A DNA stretch of 64,000 nt from Sphingomonas faeni (GCF_024273235.1 NZ_JANBVH010000016.1:1-64000); one strand, 5' to 3'; positions 1-9,473 are shown, counted from the stretch's first letter. A program made the numbers and translations. The notes: generated by a model from the letters alone, not told the origin.

Positions 1-2
1 TG

Positions 3-1439
3 ATGTACCCGGCGCTACTCGCAGCGCTAGCCACCCTCTTCGTCACCCTCGCCCTCCTCCGCCCGGTAGACCACGACGAATCCCAATACGTCGCCGCCGC
101 AGCGCTCACCGCACAAGGTCTCATCCCCTACCGGGACTTCGCCTACCTCCAGACCCCGCTCCAGCCCTATCTCTTCGCACCCGTCGCACTCCTCGCCGGC
201 CCTTGGACATGGCCCTCCCTCCGCATCCTCAACGCCCTGCTCGGCGTCGTGACGATAGCCTGCGTCCACACCGCCGCCCGGACCCTCGGCGCGAAACCCA
301 AGGCCGCGCTCGCCTGCGCGGCGCTGTTCGCAACCTGCGACATCCTCCTCTTCAGCATAGGCACCGCGCGCAACGATGCGCTCCCCGCCGCCCTGCTCGC
401 GGCCGCCCTCCCCCTGATCGTCCGCCCCGCCACGACACGCGCCACCGCCGCGCTCGCCGGCCTCCTCCTCGCCAGCGCCGCCGCCGCGAAGATATCCTAC
501 GCATTCCCCGCACTCGCCTACGGCGTCTACGCGCTGGTCGACCGCCGCCATCGCCCCGTCGCGGTCCTGCTCGGCACGCTCCCGGTCGTCGCCTTCGTCG
601 CCTGGACCTATGCCACCAGCCCGGCCGGGTTCGTGTTCGGCACTTTCACTTTCCCGGCGCGCGGCCCCGCCGAATATTACGCGCTGCGCCCGTGGAAGAT
701 GTCGCTGCCCGCAAAGGCGATCGACACGCTCAAGTTCCTCGCCCTCGGCGCAGCCCTGCCCGCGCTCGCGCTGGTCGCGCGCGACGCATGGCGACGCCGC
801 ACGGTGGGGCTGCTCGACTGGCTGATTATCGCCGGGCTGATCGCCGCACTCCTGCCGTTCCCGACCTGGCGGCAATATCTGCTGCCAGCCCTGCCCGCAT
901 TGTTCGTCCGCCTGTCGGTGATCCCGCTCCCGAGCCGCGCGTGGCGGATCGCCGTCGCGATCTTCGCCACCGCCGGCCTCGCCCCCTCGGTCGCGGCCTT
1001 GGCGGACTCGGACGGCCTCTCGCTGACCCAAGCCCAGCGCGAAGGCCGAGCGGTCGGCCGCACGCTCGACTACCACGGAGTCGAAGGCCCGATCGCGACG
1101 CTATCCCCGCAAATCCTACCCGCGGCGAATCGCTTGCCGGACCCCGCCTTCGCCACCGGCCCGTTCTATTTCCGCAGCACGACCCTGCTCGACGCATCCC
1201 AGGAAGACGCGCTCCACCTGATCTCGCGAGCACGCGTAAAACTCGACGGATCGACGATCCTCACCGGCGGCGAAGGCCCTGCGACCAGCGGCGACGCCAG
1301 CCTCGACCGCGCGCTCGCCACTGCCGCGCGCGACGCCGGCTACGACGCGATCCCGATCCCCGGCACGCGCTTCACTGCGTTCAGGCCGCCAGCCCGCGCC
1401 CCTGCTTCGCCGCGACCAGTCCCGCATAATAGTCCATGA
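3..1439 (+). CDS. GT39-like membrane glycosyltransferase
   Basis: 478-aa integral membrane protein with many hydrophobic segments. Near the N-terminus it has the acidic motif DHDE (residues 23-26), then YRDFAYLQTPL (about 43-53). This pattern is usual in ArnT/PMT-like glycosyltransferases, which transfer sugars from polyprenyl-phosphate donors on the periplasmic side. The donor and acceptor cannot be read from the sequence. The window opens TGATG: a TGA at 1-3 shares its A with this ATG, so an upstream plus-strand gene probably ends here and is translationally coupled. The 3' end overlaps the convergent glycosyltransferase gene by 59 bp. The class is fairly secure, the role in envelope glycan synthesis is inferred from neighbours. 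Confidence 0.75.
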   Translation: MYPALLAALATLFVTLALLRPVDHDESQYVAAAALTAQGLIPYRDFAYLQTPLQPYLFAPVALLAGPWTWPSLRILNALLGVVTIACVHTAARTLGAKPKAALACAALFATCDILLFSIGTARNDALPAALLAAALPLIVRPATTRATAALAGLLLASAAAAKISYAFPALAYGVYALVDRRHRPVAVLLGTLPVVAFVAWTYATSPAGFVFGTFTFPARGPAEYYALRPWKMSLPAKAIDTLKFLALGAALPALALVARDAWRRRTVGLLDWLIIAGLIAALLPFPTWRQYLLPALPALFVRLSVIPLPSRAWRIAVAIFATAGLAPSVAALADSDGLSLTQAQREGRAVGRTLDYHGVEGPIATLSPQILPAANRLPDPAFATGPFYFRSTTLLDASQEDALHLISRARVKLDGSTILTGGEGPATSGDASLDRALATAARDAGYDAIPIPGTRFTAFRPPARAPASPRPVPHNSP

Positions 1440-2565
1440 GCTCGACCGCATGCTCGCGGTCGCTGCGCACATGCCGCGGCGCCACCGCCGCCGCGCGCCG
1501 CAGCATCGCCGGATCCCGCGCGAACAACCGCCCGATCGCCGCCGCCGCACTCTCCGCATCGCGCGCCGCATAAAGCTCGCTGGCGTGGCGGTCCGCGACT
1601 TCCGCGCAGCCGCCCGTATCCGGCACGATCAGCGGCAGGCCCGACGCCATCGCCTCCGACGCGACCAGCCCGAACGGCTCCGCCTCCGACCCGTGGATCA
1701 GCGCATCGCAGCTCGCCATGATCCGCGCGAGCCGCTCGCGGTCATAGACGGGCGCGAACATCCGGATGTGCGGCGAGCCGCCGATCCGCCGCTGGATCGC
1801 CTTGGTCTGCGCACCGGTGCCGATCAGGATCAGCCCGACCGGCAGGGTCGCCCCCGCGCATGCAACCGCATCGACCACCAGCGGCCAGCGCTTTTCGCCG
1901 TGATGCCGCCCGAGCCCGAGCAACAGCATGCCGTCCTCGGGCAAGCCGCACTGCCGCAGCAACGCCGCGCGCAGCCGCGTATCGCGCAGGTCGGGCGAGA
2001 AATGCCCTCGCTCGATCCCCAGCGGCATCGCCGCATCGATGCGGACGCCGCGCGCGCGCAACCGCTTTTCCAGCGCCGGGCCGTTGGTGACGACGACGTC
2101 GTATTTCGCAAGGAAGCGGTTCATGTACCGGCTGTACCAGGCAAACCCACGCTCGATCTGGTCGTGGCTGGCGACCCCCGCGAACCAGCGCTGCGCATAG
2201 GCGGCAATGTTGTCGTTGTGCATGAAGAACGCCTTTACCGCGCGTCCCTGCCAGTCGCCGACGAACCACGCCGGCCGCCACGGCGAGCAACACTCGACCA
2301 CGTCCGGATCGAGTTCGTCGAGCACGCGGTGGATCGCGCGCTCGTCCCAGAACAGCCCGTAGTTCCGATCGAACGGCATCCCCGGCGACTTGAGATAGAG
2401 GATCCGCCCGCCGCCCGGCCGCTCCTCGACGCGGTCTTCCCTGCCCGGCGCGACGACGATCAGTTCGTGGCCCATGTCCGCCATGATGCCCATCTTCCGG
2501 TCGACATAGGTCCGCACCCCGCCGCCGGTCGGCGAGTAGAACTCGTTGACGTCGACGATCCTCAT
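1381..2565 (-). CDS. Glycosyltransferase family 4 (GT-B fold)
   Basis: 394-aa soluble protein. The N-terminal motif SPTGGGVRTYV (about 11-21) is the glycine-rich acceptor-side loop of GT4 enzymes. The C-terminal half has LLGLGRHHGEKRW and the EX7E region SEAEPFGLVASEAMASGLP, which binds the nucleotide-sugar donor. It likely transfers a hexose from NDP-sugar or GDP-mannose to a lipid or polysaccharide acceptor at the inner face of the membrane. It lies 10 bp downstream of the DUF2141 gene and is last in a minus-strand operon with the membrane protein. Its stop lies inside the end of the convergent GT39-like gene. Confidence 0.85.
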   Translation of the reverse strand: MRIVDVNEFYSPTGGGVRTYVDRKMGIMADMGHELIVVAPGREDRVEERPGGGRILYLKSPGMPFDRNYGLFWDERAIHRVLDELDPDVVECCSPWRPAWFVGDWQGRAVKAFFMHNDNIAAYAQRWFAGVASHDQIERGFAWYSRYMNRFLAKYDVVVTNGPALEKRLRARGVRIDAAMPLGIERGHFSPDLRDTRLRAALLRQCGLPEDGMLLLGLGRHHGEKRWPLVVDAVACAGATLPVGLILIGTGAQTKAIQRRIGGSPHIRMFAPVYDRERLARIMASCDALIHGSEAEPFGLVASEAMASGLPLIVPDTGGCAEVADRHASELYAARDAESAAAAIGRLFARDPAMLRRAAAVAPRHVRSDREHAVELMDYYAGLVAAKQGRGLAA

Positions 2566-2575
2566 CGGAGCATCT

Positions 2576-3085
2576 TCATGGCGTGACAGGCCCGAACCCG
2601 CCGAGCCCCCGCAGATATTGCGCGGTGATATGGACGGTCGTCACGCCAGCCCCCACCTCGACCAGCGCCTGCTCGACCTTGGGGCGCGATCGCCCGAGCT
2701 TCCGGTTGCTCGCGAACCCGGCGCCGTCGGCCCAGAAGCTGAACTTGTTCTTCCCGTCGCGATTATGCGTCAGCAACAGCGCATAGCGACCCGGCTGCGG
2801 CACCCGGATGCACATCGTCGTCGGCCCGGCCGCGGGCGTCGGCACGACCACGCGGCGAAACGTCTTACCCGCGGCGATCAGGACGTGATCGTCCTGGAGG
2901 AAACCCGCCTCGTCGCCGGGATAGAGTTCGAGCTTCAGTTCGCCGGTACGATCCTTCAGCCCGGTGATCTCGACCGCGATCGCGGGGCCCCCTCCGGGCC
3001 GACACGCGGCCGCATCGCTGCCGAGCAGCTGGGCGCCCGCCGGGCTTGCCAGCAACAATGTTCCGGCAATCGCGTATCGGATCAT
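2576..3085 (-). CDS. DUF2141 exported protein
   Basis: 169 aa with a clear signal peptide (MIRYAIAGTLLLASPAGAQ, cleavage about residue 19). The mature part matches the DUF2141 pattern: a LKLELYPGDEAGFL stretch, then PGRYALLLTHNRDGKNKF and WADGAGFASN, consistent with a small periplasmic beta-sandwich. The biochemical role of the family is unknown. The start ATG overlaps the stop of the upstream membrane-protein gene (ATGA), so the two are coupled. The location between a membrane protein and a GT4 enzyme suggests a part in envelope glycolipid or polysaccharide handling, but that is inference. Confidence 0.8.
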   Translation of the reverse strand: MIRYAIAGTLLLASPAGAQLLGSDAAACRPGGGPAIAVEITGLKDRTGELKLELYPGDEAGFLQDDHVLIAAGKTFRRVVVPTPAAGPTTMCIRVPQPGRYALLLTHNRDGKNKFSFWADGAGFASNRKLGRSRPKVEQALVEVGAGVTTVHITAQYLRGLGGFGPVTP

Positions 3086-4014
3086 GCGCGACTCCTATCG
3101 GCAATGGCGTGCGCGCCGAACGCGACGATCAGCGCGACATGCACCAGCAGCGTCAGCGCGGCGGTGAACGCGATCAATTCCGACAGCGCCTGATCCTGCC
3201 CGATCAACAGGATCGCGGCGTTGGCGAACAGCAGATCCTTGTTCGGGACCAGCGGCAGGCGCGACACCAGCAGGCGACCGGCGGCGAGGAACAGCCACAT
3301 GCCGACCGGCACGCTCGGCAACGCGAAATGCCAGGCGAACGCGATCAGCACCGATCCGCACAGCAACCGGATGCAGTGGATCCCGAACACCCACCACAAT
3401 TTCGCGCGCGGCAGGGAGAACACGCGGCGCGAGAAAATCAGGAACGGCAGCGAGATCGCCAGCGTCACGCCCGCCGACGCAAGCACCGTCCGGAACTGGT
3501 CGGAGGTCAGCAGATGCCGGCCGAGCGGCAGCGCAATCGCCACCAGCAGCAGGGTGACCGCGTTGCCTGCGATCGCCGACAATATGGTGACGTCCTTCAC
3601 CGCGCCGAACGGCGACGCCACCATCCGCGCCTTGGCCCGCGCCCAGGCGTAGAAATACGCGTCGCCCGAATAGCCGAACACCACTTCGTTCGCGATCCGC
3701 TTCTTGATCAGCGCGACGAGGCCACCGAGCGGGATGCCCCACAGGCGGCGGAAAATCACGTAGTCCCCGGTCGGCGGCGACATGTAGAGCAGGCCGAAGC
3801 ACAGATAGAAGCGCGGGTCCTGCGGCACCGAGCGCGTAAGTCCGGCGAGGCCGTGCCCGAGCAGTTCGCGCCCCAGCCCGACGATCATCGCGAGCGTCAG
3901 CACAGCACCGATGATCGCCGGCCAGCGGCTGCCGATCGTCTTCAGCGGTTCGAGCCCCGCGCGTGCGATATCCGCATAGCCGTCGCGATCGGCAGTTTTC
4001 GCACGGAAGTTCAA
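3082..4014 (-). CDS. Unassigned multi-pass membrane protein
   Basis: 310 aa with roughly seven or eight hydrophobic segments, among them AIIGAVLTLAMIVGLGREL and ILSAIAGNAVTLLLVAIAL. A conserved-looking hydrophilic part reads NEVVFGYSGDAYFYAWARAK. I do not recognise the family; a lipid-linked transporter or flippase-like role is possible from its place beside GT4 genes, but nothing in the sequence proves it. The start is TTG at 4014 (LNFRAK); no ATG or GTG lies between it and the in-frame stop just upstream. The start overlaps the stop of a short upstream frame (TTGA), and the stop overlaps the DUF2141 start. Confidence 0.7.
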   Translation of the reverse strand: MNFRAKTADRDGYADIARAGLEPLKTIGSRWPAIIGAVLTLAMIVGLGRELLGHGLAGLTRSVPQDPRFYLCFGLLYMSPPTGDYVIFRRLWGIPLGGLVALIKKRIANEVVFGYSGDAYFYAWARAKARMVASPFGAVKDVTILSAIAGNAVTLLLVAIALPLGRHLLTSDQFRTVLASAGVTLAISLPFLIFSRRVFSLPRAKLWWVFGIHCIRLLCGSVLIAFAWHFALPSVPVGMWLFLAAGRLLVSRLPLVPNKDLLFANAAILLIGQDQALSELIAFTAALTLLVHVALIVAFGAHAIADRSRA

Positions 4015-4196
4015 TCGCCGGTCCTCAAACCATTGTCCTCAAGCCATTCCGTCGCCCAACGCTCCTTCGAGGTGGCGCGGTCCAATAGCCGCCCGTCGGC
4101 GCGCATGCACGTAAAGTCGGTTTCATTCGATCGCGATCTCCGCTTTACCCATCGCGCATCATGATGACCCCCATATGTCACTCCTGAGCGGACCAC
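4011..4196 (-). CDS. Possible small protein, unassigned
   Basis: An open frame of 61 codons from GTG, or 31 codons from ATG at 4106, ends in a TGA that overlaps the TTG start of the membrane-protein gene. The last 31 codons (from MRADGRLLDRATSKERW) have codon use like real genes here. The longer form would overlap the start of the divergent glycosyltransferase at 4175. It could be a translated leader, a real small gene or chance. No family recognised. Confidence 0.28.
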   Translation of the reverse strand: MVRSGVTYGGHHDARWVKRRSRSNETDFTCMRADGRLLDRATSKERWATEWLEDNGLRTGD

Positions 4197-5239
4197 CGAC
4201 CGCGCGGCACATCCTGACCTATGCCGAGGACCTGCGTGGCGGCGGAGTCGAGCGCGCGCAACTACGGCTCGCGCGTGGCTGGCTGGCGGCGGGGCGGCGG
4301 GTGACGCTGGCGATCGAGGATATCGCCGGGCCGCTCGCGGCGGAACTGCCGGAGGGGCTGGAGATTATCGCGCCGTCGCGGTTGCTGGCATTGCCGGGGG
4401 TGGTGCGGCGTTTATCGCCGGACATCATCTTCTGCCCGGGCAATTTCTATACCGGGATCGCGGCCTGGACCCGGCTGCGGCTCGGCAAGGCCTGTCCGCC
4501 GATCGTCGCCAAGATGTCCAACGCGCCCGCCCGGGCGGATCATGGCCGGCTGATGCACGCTGCGCATCAGGTCTGGCTGGCGCGGCACAGGAGTTTCCTC
4601 GATCATCTCGTGGCGATGACGCCCGCGACGGCGGAGGCGGCTGCGCGGGCGACGCAGATGGTCGGGCGGACGAGCGTCATTCCGAACCCGCCGGCGGTGG
4701 CGATCCCCGGCGCGCTACCTGATCTGCCGGCGCGTTTCATTCTCGGCGTCGGGCGGCTCGAACCGCAGAAGCGCTGGGACCGGCTGATCGCCGCGCTGCC
4801 GCTGTTGGCGGACCGGACGATACCGCTGGTTGTCCTCGGCGAAGGGAGCGAGCGGGGGGCGATCGAGGCGCAGATTCTCGCGCTGGGTTTGGGGAACCGT
4901 GTTCGCCTGCTCGGCCACAGCACCGACCCGCTGCCGGTCATGGCCCGCGCTAAGGTGGTCGTGCTGACCTCAGACTATGAAGGTGTGCCCGGCGTGTTGC
5001 GCGAGGCGCTGTCGGTTGGGACGCCGGTGGTCTCGACCGATTCGAGCGCGGCGGTGGCGGAGATCATCGACCGCCCGGATCGCGGTACGATCGTCGCGCG
5101 AGACGATGCGGCGGGACTGATCGCAGCGTTGGATGCATGGCTAGCGCCATCTGCGCCACGGTCGGAGCCGGTACCGCAACCAGGTGCGGACTCGGCGGAG
5201 CGCTACCTTGCTCTATTCGACCAGCTGGTACGGCGGTAA
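4175..5239 (+). CDS. Glycosyltransferase family 4
   Basis: 354-aa GT-B glycosyltransferase. The N-terminal acceptor loop reads YAEDLRGGGVERAQLRLA (about 16-33). The donor-binding half has FILGVGRLEPQKRWDRLI, VVLGEGSERGAIE and the segment TSDYEGVPGVLREALSVGTPV, the typical GT4 EX7E region. It probably adds a sugar to a lipid-linked or lipopolysaccharide acceptor. It is divergent from the minus-strand operon 1381-4014, with only about 160 bp between them for both promoters. Downstream is a palindromic repeat, so it appears to be a single-gene unit. Confidence 0.87.
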   Translation: MSLLSGPPTARHILTYAEDLRGGGVERAQLRLARGWLAAGRRVTLAIEDIAGPLAAELPEGLEIIAPSRLLALPGVVRRLSPDIIFCPGNFYTGIAAWTRLRLGKACPPIVAKMSNAPARADHGRLMHAAHQVWLARHRSFLDHLVAMTPATAEAAARATQMVGRTSVIPNPPAVAIPGALPDLPARFILGVGRLEPQKRWDRLIAALPLLADRTIPLVVLGEGSERGAIEAQILALGLGNRVRLLGHSTDPLPVMARAKVVVLTSDYEGVPGVLREALSVGTPVVSTDSSAAVAEIIDRPDRGTIVARDDAAGLIAALDAWLAPSAPRSEPVPQPGADSAERYLALFDQLVRR

Positions 5240-5288
5240 CTTCCTAGCCTATCTCGGCCCACCCCATTGTGGGTCTCCGCCCTCACGT

Positions 5289-5369
5289 CCCGTCATCCCC
5301 GCGGACGCGGGGACCCATATCCTCAGGGGTTTGCCAGTATGGGTCCCCGCTTCCGCGGGGATGACGGGG
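5289..5369. repeat. Palindromic intergenic repeat, family C
   Basis: Long imperfect inverted repeat: the left arm cccgtcatccccgcggacgc is mirrored at the right by the complement ending gcggggatgacgggg. It is the first of about ten intergenic hairpins here built on a cgcgaaggcgggg-like core, and lies between convergent genes. It could act as a bidirectional terminator or mRNA-end stabiliser. Confidence 0.8.
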
Positions 5370-5414
5370 GTGGGCGATGAACCTGGATTGAGAGGGAGGG
5401 GCCGCTAAATCGAG

Positions 5415-6488
5415 TCAGGCCGTAGCCTCACCAACCGCCTCGGCCTTCTCCTCTTCCCGCTTCGACCGCCGCTCCAGGGCCGTCTTCAGCATCGCGGTCA
5501 TCGGATCGGCCAGCGCCAGCCCCAATATCCCGAACAGCGCGCTCGCCAGGATCTGCGCGCCCAACGTCAGCGCCGGGGGCAGATCCACCGTGCGCTTGGC
5601 GACCATCGGCACGATCACGTATCCGTCGATCGTCTGCACCACGAGGTACGTGCCAATCGCCCAATACCCGGTATCGACGCCCGCGCTGAACCCGACTGCG
5701 ACCATCAGCACGCCGGTCACGATCGCGCCGACGTTCGGGATGAACGCCAGGATGCCCGCGATGATGCCGAGCAACATTGCCATCGGCACGCCACCGATCG
5801 TCAGCGCGACACCCGTCGCGACACCCTCGACCGCCATGCCCAGCAGGCGCCCGGCGAGCAGCTTGCGCAGCGTGTCGCCCATCTTGACCAGCGTCTTCGC
5901 GAACTCGGGGCGCAGGTCGATCGGCACCATCCACTGGAGCCCGCGCGAATAGGTCCCCGGGTCCATCGCGATGAACAGCCCGAGGATCAGGATCATGAAC
6001 ATGCTGGTCAGCGCGCCGATCGCGGTGCCAACCCACGACGTCACCCGCCCGACCGAGCCGAGCGCCTGCTTGACGATGCCGTTCACATCCGACGCGCCCG
6101 GCATCAGCCCTTGCGCGGTCAGATAGCCGGTGAAGCGATTGGCCTGCGATTCCAGCGTCGAGCGCAGCTGGGTCACCTGTTCGGTCACCTGCACGCCGGT
6201 CAGGACGAAGGTGCCGACCAGGAACGCGAACGTCAGCAGCACGACGATCAGCAACCGCCAGCCGCGCCCGATCGGCAGCACCCGCCCGAGCAGCCGCACG
6301 CCCCCGTCGAGCAAAGCCGCGAACACGACGCCGGCAAAGATGATCAGCAACGGCTGGACCAGCACGATCAGCAACGCGATCACGCAGGCGAGCCCGAGCC
6401 AGATGACCGCGCGCTTCAGTTCCTTGCGCAGGAACGGATCGCGCATCTCGACCGGACTGCGTTCGGTGACGGCTTTGTCGTCGGCCAC
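5415..6488 (-). CDS. AI-2E family transporter (PerM/YdiK type)
   Basis: 357 aa. Hydrophobic segments form the AI-2E_transport pattern: two N-terminal helices (about 28-70), a long soluble loop around 100-150, and C-terminal helices with AGILAFIPNVGAIVTGV and GYVIVPMVAKRTVDLPPAL, which are family signatures. Members include exporters of varied small molecules and sodium/proton antiporters; the name AI-2E does not imply autoinducer transport here. A charged tail (RRSKREEEKAEAVGEATA) lies in the cytoplasm. It begins 1 bp after the lepB stop, so it is the last gene of the acpS-lepB operon. Confidence 0.87.
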   Translation of the reverse strand: MADDKAVTERSPVEMRDPFLRKELKRAVIWLGLACVIALLIVLVQPLLIIFAGVVFAALLDGGVRLLGRVLPIGRGWRLLIVVLLTFAFLVGTFVLTGVQVTEQVTQLRSTLESQANRFTGYLTAQGLMPGASDVNGIVKQALGSVGRVTSWVGTAIGALTSMFMILILGLFIAMDPGTYSRGLQWMVPIDLRPEFAKTLVKMGDTLRKLLAGRLLGMAVEGVATGVALTIGGVPMAMLLGIIAGILAFIPNVGAIVTGVLMVAVGFSAGVDTGYWAIGTYLVVQTIDGYVIVPMVAKRTVDLPPALTLGAQILASALFGILGLALADPMTAMLKTALERRSKREEEKAEAVGEATA

Positions 6489-6489
6489 C

Positions 6490-7485
6490 TCAGCTGGCCT
6501 TGGCGGGATGCAGCGAGGTGCCGGCGCGATCCGGGCGCAGCGATCCCCACCAGGTCAGCGGATTGAACGTCGCATCGCCGTCGAGGCTGAAGGTGATGAA
6601 CTCCGCACGCCCGCCGAGATTCTCGTACGGTACCGGCCCGCCGAGGCCGAGCTGGCTCAGCGCGAACCGGCTGTCGGCGGAGCGATCGCGATTGTCGCCC
6701 ATCAGGAAGACGTGGTTCGCGGGGATCGTGATCTCCGCGAAATTGTCGCCCTGGCTGTCCGATTCGAGATCGATCGTCTCGTAGCGGCGACCGTTCGGCA
6801 GAGTCTCGGTATAGGTCGGCAGACGGCACATTGCGCGACCGTCGGGCAGCGTCTCGCGCGCGCCGGGATAGTCGATCTCGCTGCACGGGCTGTTGGTGTC
6901 GACCGGGATCAGCGTGTCATGCAAAGGGCCCCGCTTCACCGCCACGCCGTTGAGGAACACGATCCCGCCGCGCACGGCCAGCTTGTCGCCGGGCAGGCCG
7001 ATGACGCGCTTGATATAGTCGTTGTGCGTGCCCGGCGGCGTCACGATCACCACGTCGCCGCGCGTCGGCAGCGAGCCGAACAACCGGCCGTGGATGAACG
7101 GCAGCGACACGCTCCAGCTGTCTTCCTGCTGGCGCAGCACCACGCCCTTGAAGATCGCGACCGGGTTCGGGATCGTCGGCGAGACGAACGACCAGCCATA
7201 GGCGAACTTGGTCACCACCAGCCGGTCGCCGATGCGTAGGCCCGGCAGCATCGATTCGCTGGGGATGTAGAAGGGCTTGGCGATGAAGCTGTGGAAGCCG
7301 AGCACGACCAGGACCAGCCAGAATATGCCCTTAACCTCGCCCCACCAGTCGGTGCCGCGGCGGCGGGTCGTTTCCGGCGTGGTGCTGGCCGATGGCGCGG
7401 GATCGACCGCGCTGGTCTGCGCTAGGGGGGCCTGCGCGAGGGGCTTTTCCTGGAACTCGTTGCCGTCCAACGCCGCGTCCTTCAT
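6490..7485 (-). CDS. lepB: Signal peptidase I
   Basis: 331 aa from the chosen ATG at 7485, which overlaps the acpS stop (ATGA); a longer in-frame start would cover the acpS end and add no homologous residues. A proline/alanine-rich cytoplasmic N-terminus leads to one membrane segment (about 53-67). Catalytic Ser78 lies in IPSESMLPG and Lys159 in [12 protein letters not shown]; the [11 protein letters not shown] box is also present. It cleaves signal peptides from exported proteins at the periplasmic face. An insertion between the Lys box and GDNRDRS (about 175-245) is longer than in small LepB forms, as in the E. coli enzyme. Confidence 0.95.
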   Translation of the reverse strand: MKDAALDGNEFQEKPLAQAPLAQTSAVDPAPSASTTPETTRRRGTDWWGEVKGIFWLVLVVLGFHSFIAKPFYIPSESMLPGLRIGDRLVVTKFAYGWSFVSPTIPNPVAIFKGVVLRQQEDSWSVSLPFIHGRLFGSLPTRGDVVIVTPPGTHNDYIKRVIGLPGDKLAVRGGIVFLNGVAVKRGPLHDTLIPVDTNSPCSEIDYPGARETLPDGRAMCRLPTYTETLPNGRRYETIDLESDSQGDNFAEITIPANHVFLMGDNRDRSADSRFALSQLGLGGPVPYENLGGRAEFITFSLDGDATFNPLTWWGSLRPDRAGTSLHPAKAS

Positions 7486-7916
7486 CGATTCATATCCAGG
7501 CTCGTGTCCGGGGATATCAGAGGTATAGCTTCGATGATCACGAAGGCCTGCGCCCACGGATGATCATCCGTCATCGTCAAATGCACGCGCGCGGCGTGGC
7601 CTTCGGGGGTCAACGCGTCAAGCCTCGCTTTGGCGCCCCCGGTCAGCGCCAGCGTCGGCGCGCCGCTCGGGGCGTTGACCACGCCGATATCGCGCATGAA
7701 CACGCCCGCGCGAAACCCCGTGCCGACCGCCTTCGAGAACGCCTCCTTCGCCGCGAACCGCTTCGCCAGCGTGCCGGCCTTAGTGAAAGGCCGCCGCGCC
7801 GCCTTCGCCCGCTCGACATCGGTAAACACGCGCTGCTCGAACCGATCCCCGAACCGCTCGACCGACGCGGCAATGCGCTCGATGTTACACAGGTCGGACC
7901 CGAGCCCGATAATCAT
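7482..7916 (-). CDS. acpS: Holo-[acyl-carrier-protein] synthase
   Basis: 144 aa starting [15 protein letters not shown]. Metal-binding Asp8 and Glu58 (AAKEAFSKA) match the AcpS active site. The enzyme moves 4'-phosphopantetheine from CoA to apo-ACP for fatty acid synthesis. A longer frame upstream runs into a palindromic repeat and is not expected to be translated. It is coupled to lepB by ATGA. An acpS-lepB arrangement is usual in alphaproteobacteria. Confidence 0.95.
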   Translation of the reverse strand: MIIGLGSDLCNIERIAASVERFGDRFEQRVFTDVERAKAARRPFTKAGTLAKRFAAKEAFSKAVGTGFRAGVFMRDIGVVNAPSGAPTLALTGGAKARLDALTPEGHAARVHLTMTDDHPWAQAFVIIEAIPLISPDTSLDMNR

Positions 7917-7946
7917 CGCGACGCCTGGAGTCGGAAGACAGAGTTG

Positions 7947-8038
7947 GTTCTCGCGAAGGCGCAAAGGCGCGAAGAGAACAAGAAGGGAAGCCAACCGGGG
8001 GTTCTCTCCTTTCTCTTCGCGCCTTCGCGCCTTCGCGT
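7947..8038. repeat. Palindromic intergenic repeat, family D
   Basis: Inverted repeat with arms built on cgcgaaggcgcaaaggcgcg and its complement, one mismatch over about 26 bp, and a loop of about 33 bp. It separates pdxJ from acpS, so it may mark the end of the pyrE-pdxJ transcript. Only one copy of this family is seen in the window. Confidence 0.8.
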
Positions 8039-8054
8039 GAACAAAATCTGAAAG

Positions 8055-8795
8055 CTACCGCGCCGCATCCATAGCCTCGCGCATCAGCCGAACCGCTTCG
8101 CCAAGCCCGACGAACAGCGCCTCGCCGACCAGGAAATGCCCAATGTTCAGTTCCCGAACCTGGCGAATAGCCGCAATCGGGGCGACGTTGTCGTAGGTCA
8201 GCCCATGCCCCGCATGCACCTCGATGCCGTTCTTCGCCGCCAGTGCCGCTGCATCGGTCAGTCGGCGCAGTTCCGCCGTCTGCGCCTCGCCCGACAGTTC
8301 CGCATACAGCCCGGTGTGCAGTTCGATCACGGGGACCTTGAGCCGCACCGCCGCCTCGATCTGGCGCGCGTCCGGCTCGATGAACAGCGACACGCGGATG
8401 CCCGCCCCGGCCAGTGCGTCGACCAGCCGCGCCATCCGGTCGTAATGCCCGGCGACGTCGAGCCCGCCCTCGGTGGTCAGCTCCTCGCGCTTCTCCGGCA
8501 CGATGCACGCGGCGTGCGGCTTGTGGCGGAGCGCGATGCCGAGCATCTCGTCGGTCGCCGCCATCTCAAGGTTCAGCGGGATCGTCAGCTCGGCCGACAA
8601 CCGTGCGATATCGTCATCCGTAATGTGCCGGCGATCCTCGCGCAGGTGCGCGGTAATCCCGTCCGCCCCCGCCGCCGCCGCGACCAGCGCCGCGCGCACC
8701 GGATCGGGATAGCCAGCCCCGCGCGCATTCCGCACGGTCGCGACATGGTCGATGTTGACGCCAAGGCGCAGGTGGTCGTTGCCAGGGGGGCTCAT
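8055..8795 (-). CDS. pdxJ: Pyridoxine 5'-phosphate synthase
   Basis: 246 aa from ATG 8795, which overlaps the pyrE stop (ATGA); the open frame runs much further upstream but only antisense to pyrE. Starts [20 protein letters not shown], the usual PdxJ beginning. Catalytic motifs include [20 protein letters not shown], the ELHTGLYAE helix and the [13 protein letters not shown] loop. It condenses 1-deoxyxylulose 5-phosphate with 3-amino-2-oxopropyl phosphate to give PNP in the DXP-dependent vitamin B6 route. A TIM-barrel cytosolic enzyme, normal length. Confidence 0.96.
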   Translation of the reverse strand: MSPPGNDHLRLGVNIDHVATVRNARGAGYPDPVRAALVAAAAGADGITAHLREDRRHITDDDIARLSAELTIPLNLEMAATDEMLGIALRHKPHAACIVPEKREELTTEGGLDVAGHYDRMARLVDALAGAGIRVSLFIEPDARQIEAAVRLKVPVIELHTGLYAELSGEAQTAELRRLTDAAALAAKNGIEVHAGHGLTYDNVAPIAAIRQVRELNIGHFLVGEALFVGLGEAVRLMREAMDAAR

Positions 8796-9376
8796 GCCGC
8801 CGCCCTGCTGCCGGGCTTGATCGCCGGGATCGCGGCCAGTTCGGGTGGCAGCGCATCCGCCGGATAGGTCGGCACGTCGAGCCGGATCAGCGGGAAGAAT
8901 GGCACGCCTAGGTCCGCCGTCCCGTTCGAGCGATCGACCAAAGCCGCCGCCGCGACCGTCACGCCGCCCGCGCGCCCGATCGCCGCGATCGCCTCGCGCG
9001 ACGACAGCCCGGTGGTGACGACGTCCTCCATCATCAGCACGCGCTGGCCGGGCGCGAGCCGGAACCCGCGGCGCAGTTCGAACACGCCGTCGGGCCGTTC
9101 GAGGAATACCGCCTCGACACCAAGCGCGCGGCCCATTTCGTGGCCGGCGATTACGCCGCCCATCGCCGGCGAGACGACGATATCGATCTCCTCCCGCAAC
9201 TCGGCCGGGATCGCCGCGACCAACGCCTCCGAAAGCCGAGCACCGCGGGCGGGGTCCATCAACACGCGCGCGCATTGCAGGTAGCGCGAACTGCGCAGCC
9301 CCGAGGACAGGATGAAATGCCCTTCGAGCAGCGCCTCGGCAGCACGGAATTCGGCGAGCACGTCGTCTTCGGTCAT
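8792..9376 (-). CDS. pyrE: Orotate phosphoribosyltransferase
   Basis: 194 aa. The PRPP-binding signature [14 protein letters not shown] is at about 112-125, and the N-terminal [12 protein letters not shown] region matches bacterial PyrE of the shorter class. It makes orotidine 5'-phosphate from orotate and PRPP in pyrimidine synthesis. First gene of a pyrE-pdxJ pair, coupled by ATGA. A palindromic repeat lies about 100 bp upstream. Confidence 0.95.
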   Translation of the reverse strand: MTEDDVLAEFRAAEALLEGHFILSSGLRSSRYLQCARVLMDPARGARLSEALVAAIPAELREEIDIVVSPAMGGVIAGHEMGRALGVEAVFLERPDGVFELRRGFRLAPGQRVLMMEDVVTTGLSSREAIAAIGRAGGVTVAAAALVDRSNGTADLGVPFFPLIRLDVPTYPADALPPELAAIPAIKPGSRAAA

Positions 9377-9473
9377 CGCGGGTCATCGCTCCAAAAGGTC
9401 TGCCCGCGCTGATACGGGCGCACGAAACCGCGTGCAACGAGAACCGGCGCACAAGTACACCTACGCTCCCCAC

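Noticed and set aside
4011..4196. Firm gene call for the 61-codon frame before the membrane protein
   Set aside because: Kept only as a low-confidence feature: the GTG start overlaps a divergent gene and no family or ribosome site is seen.
5415..6488. Autoinducer-2 exporter naming
   Set aside because: The family name AI-2E is historical; nothing in the window, such as luxS, supports autoinducer-2 transport, so only the family is given.
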